The notes under the pieces: generated by a model
The model's input: the letters and a program-made list of their open reading frames with translations, nothing else
The model's database searches: none
What the model was told of the DNA's origin: nothing
Assembly (NCBI RefSeq): GCF_025685655.1
Contig: NZ_JAGSYG010000002.1
Location: forward strand, 744,001 to 808,000
Direction: 5' to 3'
Source of the DNA: Acidicapsa ligni
Lineage (GTDB): Bacteria; Acidobacteriota; Terriglobia; Terriglobales; Acidobacteriaceae
DNA length: 64,000 nucleotides
Shown here: positions 53,629 through 61,463 of the stretch, piece after piece
How the letters are laid out: the number at the start of each line of letters is the position of its first letter
Position numbering within the stretch: position 1 is the first letter of the stretch
Position numbers and translations under genes: made by a program

Positions 53629-54027
53629 CTACTCTTTTGGACGAGGCCAGCGGGCTTCCACCGTCGTTGCGATGCCGCCACGCGGGCGAAACTCGCCCCG
53701 CACCACGGCCCACACCGGATCGCATGCCTTCACCAGGTCTTCCAGCACCTGGTTCACCACGTTCTCCTGGAAGATGCCCAGGTTGCGGTAGCAAAATAGA
53801 TATTCCTTCAGTGACTTGAGTTCCGCGCAGCGTTCGCGCGGCATATACCGCAGCGTCAGCACGCCAAAATCCGGCAGCCCGGTCTTAGGGCATACCGAAG
53901 TAAACTCGGGGTCATCGACGACAATCTCGTAGGCCGGAAACTGGTTCGGCCATGTTTCAATCGCAGGAAAAGGGAAGTCCAGCCCCGCCTTTGCGTGCTC
54001 ATCCGTATAACGTGGTTCTAAAGCCAT
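53629..54027 (-). CDS. queF: NADPH-dependent preQ1 reductase QueF
   Basis: A 132-residue, single-domain (type I) QueF, which reduces preQ0 nitrile to preQ1 for the tRNA nucleoside queuosine. The thioimide-forming Cys is C46 in TSVCPKTGLPDFG, with Asp at 53. The NADPH/substrate motif is ELKSLKEYLFCYRNLGIFQ-type, described here as LKSLKEYLFCYRNLG then FQENVVN. No Shine-Dalgarno sequence is present; TACAAT lies six bases before the ATG, so the mRNA is probably leaderless. I see no preQ1 riboswitch in the 205 bases upstream. Confidence 0.95.
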   Translation of the reverse strand: MALEPRYTDEHAKAGLDFPFPAIETWPNQFPAYEIVVDDPEFTSVCPKTGLPDFGVLTLRYMPRERCAELKSLKEYLFCYRNLGIFQENVVNQVLEDLVKACDPVWAVVRGEFRPRGGIATTVEARWPRPKE

Positions 54028-54033
54028 GACTCA

Positions 54034-54039
54034 ATTGTA
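54034..54039 (-). promoter_or_regulatory. TACAAT -10 box of queF, predicted leaderless
   Basis: On the minus strand TACAAT is followed by six bases and the queF ATG, with no ribosome-binding site. The spacing matches initiation of transcription at or next to the start codon. Confidence 0.5.
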
Positions 54040-54232
54040 AAACGTCTCATGTGTGTCTCGGCATCCACACTTCACATCCATTTACGTTGCCATTTAAGTT
54101 GTCGTTTGCACTGATTGCCAGAGCCCGAATACGCTCCAGCAACACGTCTTATTTCGAGACTCTTTTCTGTGAGTCATATTTGCCTCAGCCGAGTCTTATA
54201 TACTGACCTCGGTTCAGGACAAGATAGATCGT

Positions 54233-55471
54233 ATGGCAGAGGAAAGAAAGCAGATAGCGCGAGTTTGGTTTTGGGTCGGGGCGGCAGTGCTGCTTGTGAT
54301 CGTCTTTCTCGTATCCAAACACATGACGCGCGACCGCTTGCCGGTGCATGCGGCCACCGTATCGCGTGCAACACTTGAAAGCACCATTCCCACCAATGGT
54401 GTCGTCGAGCCGGAAAAGAATTTCACCTACCACAGCCCGCTCGCCACTACCGTTCGGTCCATTAGTGTATCGCAGGGCGACCGCGTAAAAGCGGGTCAGT
54501 TGCTCATGCAGTTGGACGATATTACAGCCCGTGCACGCCTAGCTTCTGCCGAGAGCGCTCTCCACAGCGCCCAGGCTTCGGATGAGGCCATCCACGACGG
54601 CGGCACTTTAGAAGAGCGCCAGTCCCTGTCCTCCACAGTCACCCGTGATCAACTCGACGTTGCGCAGAAACAGCGCGACCTCGGCGCGCTCCAGAAATTG
54701 CAGACCACCGGTGCCGCCTCCGCCAGCGAAGTCGAAATCAGCCGCCAGCGTCTCGCTCTCGCCCAGGACACTCTGCAAACCGACCAGGGCCGTCAGAAGA
54801 CCCGCTATTCCGCAGCCGAACGCACCCGATCCAGCTCAGCCGTAGCCGATGCCCAGGCCAATCTCGTCGCAGCTCGCGCCATCCTCGATCAGACATCCTT
54901 TCGCGCCCCGATCGACGGCACCGTTTATTCCATCCCCGTCGGCCGCTCCGATTTTGTCGAAGAAGGAAAGATGCTTCTTCAAATCGCCGATCTGACCCAG
55001 GTTCGCGTCCGTGCTTATTTCGATGAGCCGGAGATTGGCCGCCTCGCCGTTGGACAAAAGATTCTTATCGTCTGGGAAGCCCGGCAGGGCCGGGAATGGC
55101 ATGGCCACATCACCCAGGTGCCATCGACCGTAGTCACTGCGGGAACCCGCAACGTTGGCGAAGTTCTCGTAGCTATCGATGACGCCGACAACGGCCTGCT
55201 CCCCGACACCCACGTCACCGTTACTGTCACCACCTCCAGCGAGCCCAACGTGCTTACCGTTCCTCGCGAGGCCGTGTACAAAGAGAACGGCAAGCCCTAC
55301 GTCTATCGCATCGTAGATGGCAACCTGCAGCGTACCTCTGTAACCACCGGTACCTTCAACATGACGCAGGAAGTTGTCACATCCGGCCTGAATGACGGCG
55401 ATGTGGTCGCTATGGGAAGCATCAGCGGGATCGCTCTCGAAGATGGAGTGCCAGTAAAGGTAGTGCGATGA
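54233..55471 (+). CDS. Membrane-fusion (HlyD/RND-type) periplasmic adaptor
   Basis: A 412-residue adaptor anchored by one N-terminal helix (about 10-28). A lipoyl half (VVEPEKNFTYHSPL...SVSQGDRVKAGQLLMQLDD) precedes a long helical hairpin (about 95-205, rich in heptads), the second lipoyl half (FRAPIDGTVYSIPV), and beta-barrel and membrane-proximal domains. Such proteins bridge an inner-membrane pump and TolC. AGGA lies upstream of ATG. A TPR gene overlaps its stop by four bases and a TolC gene follows, but no pump gene is present in the cluster. Confidence 0.9.
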   Translation: MAEERKQIARVWFWVGAAVLLVIVFLVSKHMTRDRLPVHAATVSRATLESTIPTNGVVEPEKNFTYHSPLATTVRSISVSQGDRVKAGQLLMQLDDITARARLASAESALHSAQASDEAIHDGGTLEERQSLSSTVTRDQLDVAQKQRDLGALQKLQTTGAASASEVEISRQRLALAQDTLQTDQGRQKTRYSAAERTRSSSAVADAQANLVAARAILDQTSFRAPIDGTVYSIPVGRSDFVEEGKMLLQIADLTQVRVRAYFDEPEIGRLAVGQKILIVWEARQGREWHGHITQVPSTVVTAGTRNVGEVLVAIDDADNGLLPDTHVTVTVTTSSEPNVLTVPREAVYKENGKPYVYRIVDGNLQRTSVTTGTFNMTQEVVTSGLNDGDVVAMGSISGIALEDGVPVKVVR

Positions 55472-56466
55472 GGACAAAGCATAGCTTCGTCGCCCATGCC
55501 CTGTCCGTCGGAGTAGTGCTGGCATCCGCAATGCTGCCCGCCTACGCGGCTGATTCGCTGGCCACCGCGAACGCCGCCCTCCAGGCAGGCAAGGCCGACG
55601 AAGCGACAAAATTGCTTCAGGATGCCCTGCACTCCGATGCGAAAAATGCGGAAGCAAACAATCTTCTCTGCCGCGTCGAATACAGCCTGCAGCAATGGAA
55701 CGATGCAGCCGGCCATTGCGAAAAGGCCGTCACTCTCAAGCCGGGAGACGCGCGCTATCATCTCTGGCTGGGCCGCGCTTTTGGTGAAAAGGCTGACCAC
55801 GTCTCCTTTATCAGCGCCTATTCGCTTGCCAAGCGTGCCCGCGAAGAATTTGAAACTGCCGTCAAACTCGATCCGCATGACGCAGACGCCCTGAGCGATC
55901 TCGGCGAATTCTACAAAGAGGCTCCAGGAGCAGTCGGCGGCGGCATCGACAAGGCGCAGGGTATCGCCAAGCAGCTCGATGCAGTCGACCCCGCCCGCGC
56001 CCACAATCTTCGCGGCGAGATCGCGGAAAAGCAAAAAGATCTGGACGCTGCCGAAAAAGAATTCAAGGCCGCCACCACAGGCCCCGGTGCCGCTCTGCAA
56101 TGGATGGAGCTCGCCAACTTCTATCGCCGTCATGAGCGTTGGTCCGACATGGAAGCCGCCATCAAGAGCGGGCAGGCCGCCGCCGGTCACGATAAATACG
56201 GAGCATTGGCGCTCTTTAACGGAGCATCCATCCTCGCCCGCACCAATCGTCAACCGCAACTGGCCATCAAGCTTTTCACCGAATACATCGCGTCTCCGGA
56301 TAAGACTGAGGATGCACCGGCCTTCGACGCACTGGCCCGGCTCGCCAGACTGCGCAAGTCCACAGGAGACAACGCAGGCGCAGAGCGCGACAAGGCCTCC
56401 GCACTGGATCTAGCCAAAAACTACAAGCCGGCGCAGGATGCCACCAGCGATGCGAAGGGCAAATAA
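55468..56466 (+). CDS. Exported TPR-repeat protein
   Basis: A 332-residue periplasmic protein that begins in the ATGA overlap with the adaptor gene. It has a signal peptide ending near AYAAD (residue 28) and about seven to eight helix-turn-helix TPR units from residue 30 onward (for example ALQAGKADEATKLLQDALHSDAKNAEANNLL-type units and EFETAVKLDPHDADALSDLGEFYKEA-type units). TPR proteins act as scaffolds for other proteins. Translational coupling to an adaptor suggests it belongs to that envelope machine. Confidence 0.87.
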   Translation: MRTKHSFVAHALSVGVVLASAMLPAYAADSLATANAALQAGKADEATKLLQDALHSDAKNAEANNLLCRVEYSLQQWNDAAGHCEKAVTLKPGDARYHLWLGRAFGEKADHVSFISAYSLAKRAREEFETAVKLDPHDADALSDLGEFYKEAPGAVGGGIDKAQGIAKQLDAVDPARAHNLRGEIAEKQKDLDAAEKEFKAATTGPGAALQWMELANFYRRHERWSDMEAAIKSGQAAAGHDKYGALALFNGASILARTNRQPQLAIKLFTEYIASPDKTEDAPAFDALARLARLRKSTGDNAGAERDKASALDLAKNYKPAQDATSDAKGK

Positions 56467-56530
56467 TCTTGAAACCCTGACAACGTCATCAGCAGAACGG
56501 AATGCAATTCCAGAGGACTAAACAGAGCAA

Positions 56531-57982
56531 GTGATTAAACCGCAAGCAAGCAAGCCGCAGCCGCGTACCACGAGATCCGCAAACCGACGAGAACATTCAT
56601 CGGCAAGTTGGGCTGCCCTCGCCGTGCTGCTCTGTTCTTCGTTTGGACCGGCCATCGCTCATGCGCAGATCTCGCTTGCCACCATCGTGGATCAGGCCCA
56701 GCGCAACAGCAGCGCCGTAAAGCTGGCAACCGCCGATGTTCGCAAGGCCCAGGCACTGTTCGCTCAAAGCAAAGATGTTTATATTCCCAATCTCATAATC
56801 GGTTCCAGCATTGGTCCGCCCTCCATCGGCTTTCCAGTCAATCAGCCCTCGATCGCAAGTGCCACCATGCAATCTCTGGCCTTCAGTTATCCGCAAAGGC
56901 AGTACATTGCGGCAGCGATGGCAGGCATCAATGGCGCATCGCTCGCTCTTAAAGACGCTCGGGAACAAGTCGCACTCGATGCCTCAACCAATTACATCGA
57001 ACTCGACACCGTCAACCGCGAGTTGCAGGCCGCACACGACCAGGCGGAGTTCTCCGACCGCCTGATCAAGATAGAGCAGGAGCGATCCGAAGCAGGCATC
57101 GACTCCGTCAGCGACCTGTTGCAGGCTCGTCTGACGGCCGCTCAACTCAAGCTCAAGCTTCTGCATCTCCAGGCCCGCGCCGGTTCCCTGGTCGCCGAGC
57201 TCGCCACTCTCACCGGCCTGCCCGCAAGCACCATCGTCACAGACCCAGCCAGCATCCCCCAGATCCCCGATGTAAAGGATGATGCCATTCCTACATCCGC
57301 CATCGAGGCCGCCCAGGCTCAAGCCAAATCCCGGCAGCTTCAGGCCCACGGCGACGAACTCGCCACAAAAATTCGCCCCCAGATCGGCTTCGGAGCCCAA
57401 TACAATCGCGACGCTACCTCGTTGAATAACTACAACCTCTACTACGGCAAAGCTGGCCAAAAGCTCAAGGCCGATAGTTTTGGAGCTGGTTTCTCCATCC
57501 AGATACCGATCTTTGACCTCATGCATCGCGCCAAGGCCCGCGAGTCCTCCGCCGAAGCTCTCCGCGCTACCGTAGAGGCCGAGCAGGCCCAGCGTCAGAA
57601 CGATGTCCAGATCGCCACCCTCACCGGAAATTTACGTGAACTGGATGCCGTAGCCGAAGTCGCGAGTCTAAAACAACAGATCGCAGGCGAACAGCTCAAA
57701 GCCGTTCAAAGTCAGCTCGCCTACGGTAACGGAGCGGGAACCGATCCCGGCGCGCCCCCGCAGCTCTCGCCCAAGGCCGAGCAGCTCGCCCGCATCGACG
57801 AGCGGCAAAAGCAAGTGGACGCCATCGACGCCGGATTTGACCTGACCAAGGTGCGCCTGAACCTGCTCCGCGCCCTCGGCCACATGGATGAATGGCTGAA
57901 AACACTCTCGACTGACCCAGCATCTGCTTCAGCCGCCGTTTCCACCGGCGCCGAAACACGTGGAGCAGTCAAACCGCAGTAA
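56531..57982 (+). CDS. TolC-family outer-membrane channel
   Basis: A 483-residue outer-membrane efflux protein from GTG, with a long basic N-region and a signal peptide ending near AIAHA (residue 45). The mature part is two OEP repeats of long helices, e.g. TIVDQAQRNSSAVKLATADVRKAQA-type helices, and a predicted trimeric barrel. In OEP proteins the C-terminal half has the QAQRQNDVQIAT helix and LRALGH near the end. It forms the exit duct for the adaptor encoded upstream. The 64-base gap after the TPR gene suggests one transcript. Confidence 0.88.
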   Translation: MIKPQASKPQPRTTRSANRREHSSASWAALAVLLCSSFGPAIAHAQISLATIVDQAQRNSSAVKLATADVRKAQALFAQSKDVYIPNLIIGSSIGPPSIGFPVNQPSIASATMQSLAFSYPQRQYIAAAMAGINGASLALKDAREQVALDASTNYIELDTVNRELQAAHDQAEFSDRLIKIEQERSEAGIDSVSDLLQARLTAAQLKLKLLHLQARAGSLVAELATLTGLPASTIVTDPASIPQIPDVKDDAIPTSAIEAAQAQAKSRQLQAHGDELATKIRPQIGFGAQYNRDATSLNNYNLYYGKAGQKLKADSFGAGFSIQIPIFDLMHRAKARESSAEALRATVEAEQAQRQNDVQIATLTGNLRELDAVAEVASLKQQIAGEQLKAVQSQLAYGNGAGTDPGAPPQLSPKAEQLARIDERQKQVDAIDAGFDLTKVRLNLLRALGHMDEWLKTLSTDPASASAAVSTGAETRGAVKPQ

Positions 57983-58046
57983 CCCGTTTAACCCCTTCTG
58001 GACACCGTCCGGTGACTGATTCGGCAACCCGGACCCGGATAGGTGC

Positions 58047-58066
58047 ACAAATGGTAACAAATGGTA
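58047..58066 (+). repeat. Perfect tandem 10-bp repeat upstream of hpnJ
   Basis: ACAAATGGTA occurs twice head to tail at 58047-58056 and 58057-58066, ending 17 bases before the hpnJ start. One unit per helical turn would suit a regulator, but it may be slippage. Confidence 0.5.
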
Positions 58067-58083
58067 AAATCAAGTTGAAACTT

Positions 58084-59553
58084 ATGCCACTGAAAACGCT
58101 TTTCCTCAATCCGCCCTCGTTTGAGAACTTCGATGGAGGCGCCAGCTCACGTTGGCCCGCCACCCGTGAGATCGAGTCCTATTGGTACCCGGTCTGGCTT
58201 GCGTATCCCGCCGGACTGCTGGAAGGTTCCCGCCTGCTCGATGCTCCCCCTCACCACGTCAGCGCGGATGAGACCATTCAGATCTGCAAGGACTACGAAT
58301 TCCTGGTGCTCTTTACCTCGACCGTAGGCTGGGAAGGCGATCAGCGCCTCGCTGAAGCGATCAAGGCCGCCAATCCGGCCATTCGCATCGCATTTGTAGG
58401 CCCGCCGGTAACCACCTCGCCGGATAAGGCTCTGAACGAGTGCCAGGTCCTCGATTTCATCTGCCGTCGTGAGTTCGATTACTCCGTCGTTGAATTCGCG
58501 CAGGGCAAGCCTCTGAACGAGATTCTCGGCATCAGCTACCGCGAGAACGGCAAAGTCGTGCACAACCCCGACCGCCCGCAGATCGAAGATCTCGACGCGA
58601 TGCCCTGGGCCACCAAGATCTACAAGCGCGACATGGACGTCACCCGTTACAACGTGCCGTTCCTGCTGCACCCGTACATCTCGCTCTACTCCACTCGCGG
58701 CTGCCCGGCGCAGTGCACCTTCTGCCTCTGGCCTCAGACCCTCAGTGGTCACGCCTGGCGCAAGCGCTCCACCGATGACGTGGCTGCCGAGCTCAAGTGG
58801 GCAAAAGAAAACTTCCCCGAAGTCAAAGAGTTCTTCTTCGACGACGACACCTTCAACATCCAGAAGCAGCGCACCATCGAGCTCTGCGAAAAGCTCAAGC
58901 CTCTGAAGCTAACCTGGTCCTGCACTTCGCGCGTCACCACCGATCGCGACACGCTCAAGGCCATGAAGGACGCTGGCTGCCGCCTGCTCATCGTCGGCTT
59001 TGAATCCGGCGATCCGCAGATCCTCAAGAACATCAAAAAGGGCGCCACCGTCGAGCGTGCCCGCGCCTTTGCCAAGGATTGCAACGACCTCGGCCTGGTC
59101 GTCCACGGCGACTTCATCCTCGGCCTGCCAGGCGAGACCAAAGAGTCGATCCAGAACACGATCAACTTCGCCAAGTCGCTGGACGTTGAAACCATCCAGG
59201 TTTCCATCGCCCACGCCTATCCCGGCACCGAGTTCTTTGACTACGCCGAAAAGAACGGCTTCATCACCAACGAAGACGCCATGAGCGACGCCGGTGGCCA
59301 CCAGATGGCTCACATCGAATACCCCGGTCTGCCCAAGGAATACGTCCTCGAAATGGTGCACAAGTTCTACGACGCGTATTACTTCCGCCCCAAGGCTGCA
59401 TTCCGCGTCATCTGGAAGGCCGTCATCAACCGCGACGTTCCCCGTCTTTACGTCGAGGCCAAAGCCTTCCTCAAGCTGCGTGGACAACGCATGCAGATGG
59501 TCAAGGATGCCAAGAAGCTGCAAGGCAAAACTCCAGACGCAGTAAGCGCCTGA
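58084..59553 (+). CDS. hpnJ: Hopanoid head-group radical SAM enzyme HpnJ
   Basis: A 489-residue B12-binding-domain radical SAM enzyme. The N-terminal B12 fold (about 1-180) has the KTLFLNPPSF and GGASSRWPATRE opening of HpnJ. The radical SAM 4Fe-4S cysteines are C207, C211 and C214 in RGCPAQCTFCLWPQT, followed by EFFFDDDTFNIQ and the PGETKESI strand. HpnJ acts in making the cyclitol-ether head-group of bacteriohopanetetrol, downstream of HpnI and HpnK, neither of which is in the window. ATG 58084 gives the family start; in-frame upstream ATGs add 24 unrelated residues. The promoter or leader contains a 10-bp tandem repeat. Confidence 0.9.
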   Translation: MPLKTLFLNPPSFENFDGGASSRWPATREIESYWYPVWLAYPAGLLEGSRLLDAPPHHVSADETIQICKDYEFLVLFTSTVGWEGDQRLAEAIKAANPAIRIAFVGPPVTTSPDKALNECQVLDFICRREFDYSVVEFAQGKPLNEILGISYRENGKVVHNPDRPQIEDLDAMPWATKIYKRDMDVTRYNVPFLLHPYISLYSTRGCPAQCTFCLWPQTLSGHAWRKRSTDDVAAELKWAKENFPEVKEFFFDDDTFNIQKQRTIELCEKLKPLKLTWSCTSRVTTDRDTLKAMKDAGCRLLIVGFESGDPQILKNIKKGATVERARAFAKDCNDLGLVVHGDFILGLPGETKESIQNTINFAKSLDVETIQVSIAHAYPGTEFFDYAEKNGFITNEDAMSDAGGHQMAHIEYPGLPKEYVLEMVHKFYDAYYFRPKAAFRVIWKAVINRDVPRLYVEAKAFLKLRGQRMQMVKDAKKLQGKTPDAVSA

Positions 59554-59604
59554 GCCTGTCATCGAGTCGATAGCAAAGAACCGAATCATTACAACCGCGG
59601 ATGC

Positions 59605-59639
59605 CCCAGGTCTCGATTTTGAGACCTGGGTTTCTGCTT
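59605..59639 (+). terminator. Hairpin after hpnJ (GAGACCTGGG family)
   Basis: CCCAGGTCTC (59605-59614) pairs perfectly with GAGACCTGGG (59621-59630) around GATTTT, followed by TTTCTGCTT. It resembles the lemA terminator at 30438-30477. Confidence 0.8.
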
Positions 59640-59644
59640 AAAGG

Positions 59645-60118
59645 GTGGACTCGTCTCAAAGTCCATCTCTTTTTGGCACCAGGAGCAGCAAGCTGAAAGC
59701 CGCCTCGACAAGACTAAAGCTGAGCCAGTATGTCGTCCTTGCACTGGTCGCCATCTGCGCTCCGCTCGGCGACAGTTGCCTCGCACGCGGCATGCGTCAG
59801 ATGCCCTCCATCTCCCTCGATCACCCACTCGCCCTCGTCTCCGCCGTATTTCATCCGTGGATCGCCGCAGGCATCGTGATGCTCATCTGCTTCTTCGCCT
59901 GCTATCTCACGGCGCTTAGTTGGGCAGATCTTACCTACGTCCTGCCCACCACGGCCTTCGGATACGTCATCATCGCGTTGCTCGGCCGTTTCTGGCTGCA
60001 TGAGGAGATTTCCATCTACCGCTGGGCCGGAATCATTCTCATCACCCTCGGCGTAGGGTTCGTCGCCCAGGGGCCAAGTCTCACCGAACAGACGCCCGAC
60101 AGGGAACTGACGTCATGA
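59645..60118 (+). CDS. EamA/SMR-like half transporter (first of pair)
   Basis: A 157-residue membrane protein from GTG with four predicted helices (about 27-47, 68-88, 95-115 and 125-145). It is the size and layout of small multidrug resistance-type or ArnE/ArnF-like DMT subunits, with SWADLTYVLPTTAFGYVIIALLGR in the third helix region. There is no ribosome-binding site at a normal distance, and the hpnJ-downstream hairpin ends six bases upstream. The second half gene overlaps its stop by four bases, so the two probably form a heterodimer. Substrate unknown; a lipid carrier is a possibility given hpnJ next door. Confidence 0.75.
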   Translation: MDSSQSPSLFGTRSSKLKAASTRLKLSQYVVLALVAICAPLGDSCLARGMRQMPSISLDHPLALVSAVFHPWIAAGIVMLICFFACYLTALSWADLTYVLPTTAFGYVIIALLGRFWLHEEISIYRWAGIILITLGVGFVAQGPSLTEQTPDRELTS

Positions 60119-60525
60119 TCCTTCCCGTCGCCCTCCCGCAAGGCGTAAGCCCCTGGCTCGCTGCCGCCATGATCGCAACCGTCGCCATCACCTCGACCAT
60201 CGGCGAAGTCCTGACCGCCGCCGCCATGAAATCCATCGGCGACCTCGACGAAATCCGCGCTCACTCCGGTCTGAAGGGTGCCATCCGCGCCGTTCTCACC
60301 TGCCCGCTCTTTTTCCTCGGAGTTGCATTCCTGGCCTTCGCATTCTTCGCCCTGCTCTTCGCCCTCAACCATCTGAACCTGAGCCTCGCCGCACCCGCCG
60401 CCGCCTCGCTCACCCTGGTCACCAACGCGATCGCCGCCAAGCTCTTTCTCAAAGAAAACGTAGACCGCCGCCGCTGGACTGCCGCCGTCCTCGTCTGCAT
60501 CGGCGTGTATCTTCTAGCCCACTAG
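60115..60525 (+). CDS. EamA/SMR-like half transporter (second of pair)
   Basis: A 136-residue membrane protein starting within the ATGA overlap with the preceding gene. It also has four helices (about 15-40, 60-85, 90-112 and 117-134), with ALNHLNLSLAAPAAASLTLVTN in the third and the family's typical ending ENVDRRRWTAAVLVCIGVYLLA. Its length and topology match the first half, so a heterodimeric SMR/ArnE-ArnF-like transporter is likely. Which direction and what substrate it moves cannot be read from the sequence. Confidence 0.78.
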   Translation: MILPVALPQGVSPWLAAAMIATVAITSTIGEVLTAAAMKSIGDLDEIRAHSGLKGAIRAVLTCPLFFLGVAFLAFAFFALLFALNHLNLSLAAPAAASLTLVTNAIAAKLFLKENVDRRRWTAAVLVCIGVYLLAH

Positions 60526-60601
60526 GCCATTCATCCAAAAGTCCTGCCTCCCCCCATTTGAACGATCCTCAATCCGTTCGGCATCTATCCTGAACTCCGG
60601 T

Positions 60602-60607
60602 TACACT
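60602..60607 (+). promoter_or_regulatory. TACACT -10 box of rdgB, predicted leaderless
   Basis: TACACT ends six bases before the rdgB ATG, with no ribosome-binding site between. The same hexamer at the same spacing precedes the Nudix gene (40904) and, one base closer, sco (21968). Confidence 0.5.
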
Positions 60608-60613
60608 CCAAAC

Positions 60614-61237
60614 ATGGCCCTTCGCCTCTTCGTAGCCACCACCAGTGACGGCAAGCTCGCCGACTTCCGCGAGGCAGCGGAGGAGTACCAGATCGCCATC
60701 GATCCCGTGCCTGGCCTCCGAACCATTCCTGCACCGCAGGAAGACGGTCTCACCTTCGAAGCCAACGCCATCACCAAGGCCATCTATTACAGCGGATTCG
60801 CCCCCGGCGAAGTCGTCATCGCCGACGATTCCGGCCTCGAAGTCGACGAACTGGAAGGCGCTCCCGGCGTCCGTTCCGCGCGCTTCGCCGCCGATAGCGG
60901 CCTGACCGATTCTCCCGACGCCAACGACAACACCGATGTCTGGAACAACCTGATCCTGCTGCAAAAATTGGCCGGTGTTCCATCGGAACGCCGCTCCGCC
61001 CGCTACCGCTGCGTCCTCGCAGCAGCCCGCGATGGCGAAGTGCTCCTCACCGCCGAAGGCACTGTCGAAGGCGAAATACTCGAAGCCCCACACGGTACCG
61101 GCGGCTTCGGCTACGACCCGCTCTTCTATCTTCCCAACCTCGACCAGACCATGGCCGACCTCGACGTGGGCGTCAAGTTCGCCCTGAGCCATCGCGGCCT
61201 CGCCTTTGCCGATCTTCTCCCGCGCCTGGTCTCCTAG
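60614..61237 (+). CDS. rdgB: RdgB/HAM1 house-cleaning nucleotide pyrophosphatase
   Basis: A 207-residue enzyme that hydrolyses ITP, dITP and XTP so they are not built into nucleic acid. The substrate-binding segment is VIADDSGLEVDELEGAPGVRSARFA (written in two parts: DDSGLEVDEL and GAPGVRSARFA). FGYDPLFYLP and the closing ALSHRG are also the family hallmarks. Full family length. It stands alone, 88 bases after the SMR pair, with a predicted leaderless promoter. The 226 bases that follow hold a hairpin at 61278-61300 and the sdhC promoter region. Confidence 0.94.
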   Translation: MALRLFVATTSDGKLADFREAAEEYQIAIDPVPGLRTIPAPQEDGLTFEANAITKAIYYSGFAPGEVVIADDSGLEVDELEGAPGVRSARFAADSGLTDSPDANDNTDVWNNLILLQKLAGVPSERRSARYRCVLAAARDGEVLLTAEGTVEGEILEAPHGTGGFGYDPLFYLPNLDQTMADLDVGVKFALSHRGLAFADLLPRLVS

Positions 61238-61277
61238 AGTTCGATCTCCTAGAGATCAATCTCGTCTCATAGTCATC

Positions 61278-61300
61278 GGTCTCGTCCCGATTCCGAGACC
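61278..61300. repeat. Small GGTCTCG/CGAGACC inverted repeat
   Basis: GGTCTCG (61278-61284) and CGAGACC (61294-61300) flank a nine-base loop in the rdgB/sdhC gap. The right arm plus TG matches the core of the hairpins at 30457 and 59621. Confidence 0.5.
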
Positions 61301-61463
61301 TGAATTCCCATCTTCTATCCCCATGATTCGCAATGTGGCAAGCAACCCCCTTGTTTCCTTGACGGTCGTGTTATCCGCCACCAATAATGCACAATAGATT
61401 CGACAACCAAAGTGAATCCGTCCGCCGGTTCTTTTCACCACCAAGATTAGGAGTTCAAAACTC

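Noticed and set aside
54028-54232. preQ1 riboswitch upstream of queF
   Set aside because: queF appears to begin almost at its transcription start (TACAAT then six bases), leaving no leader to hold a riboswitch, and no matching hairpin was seen.
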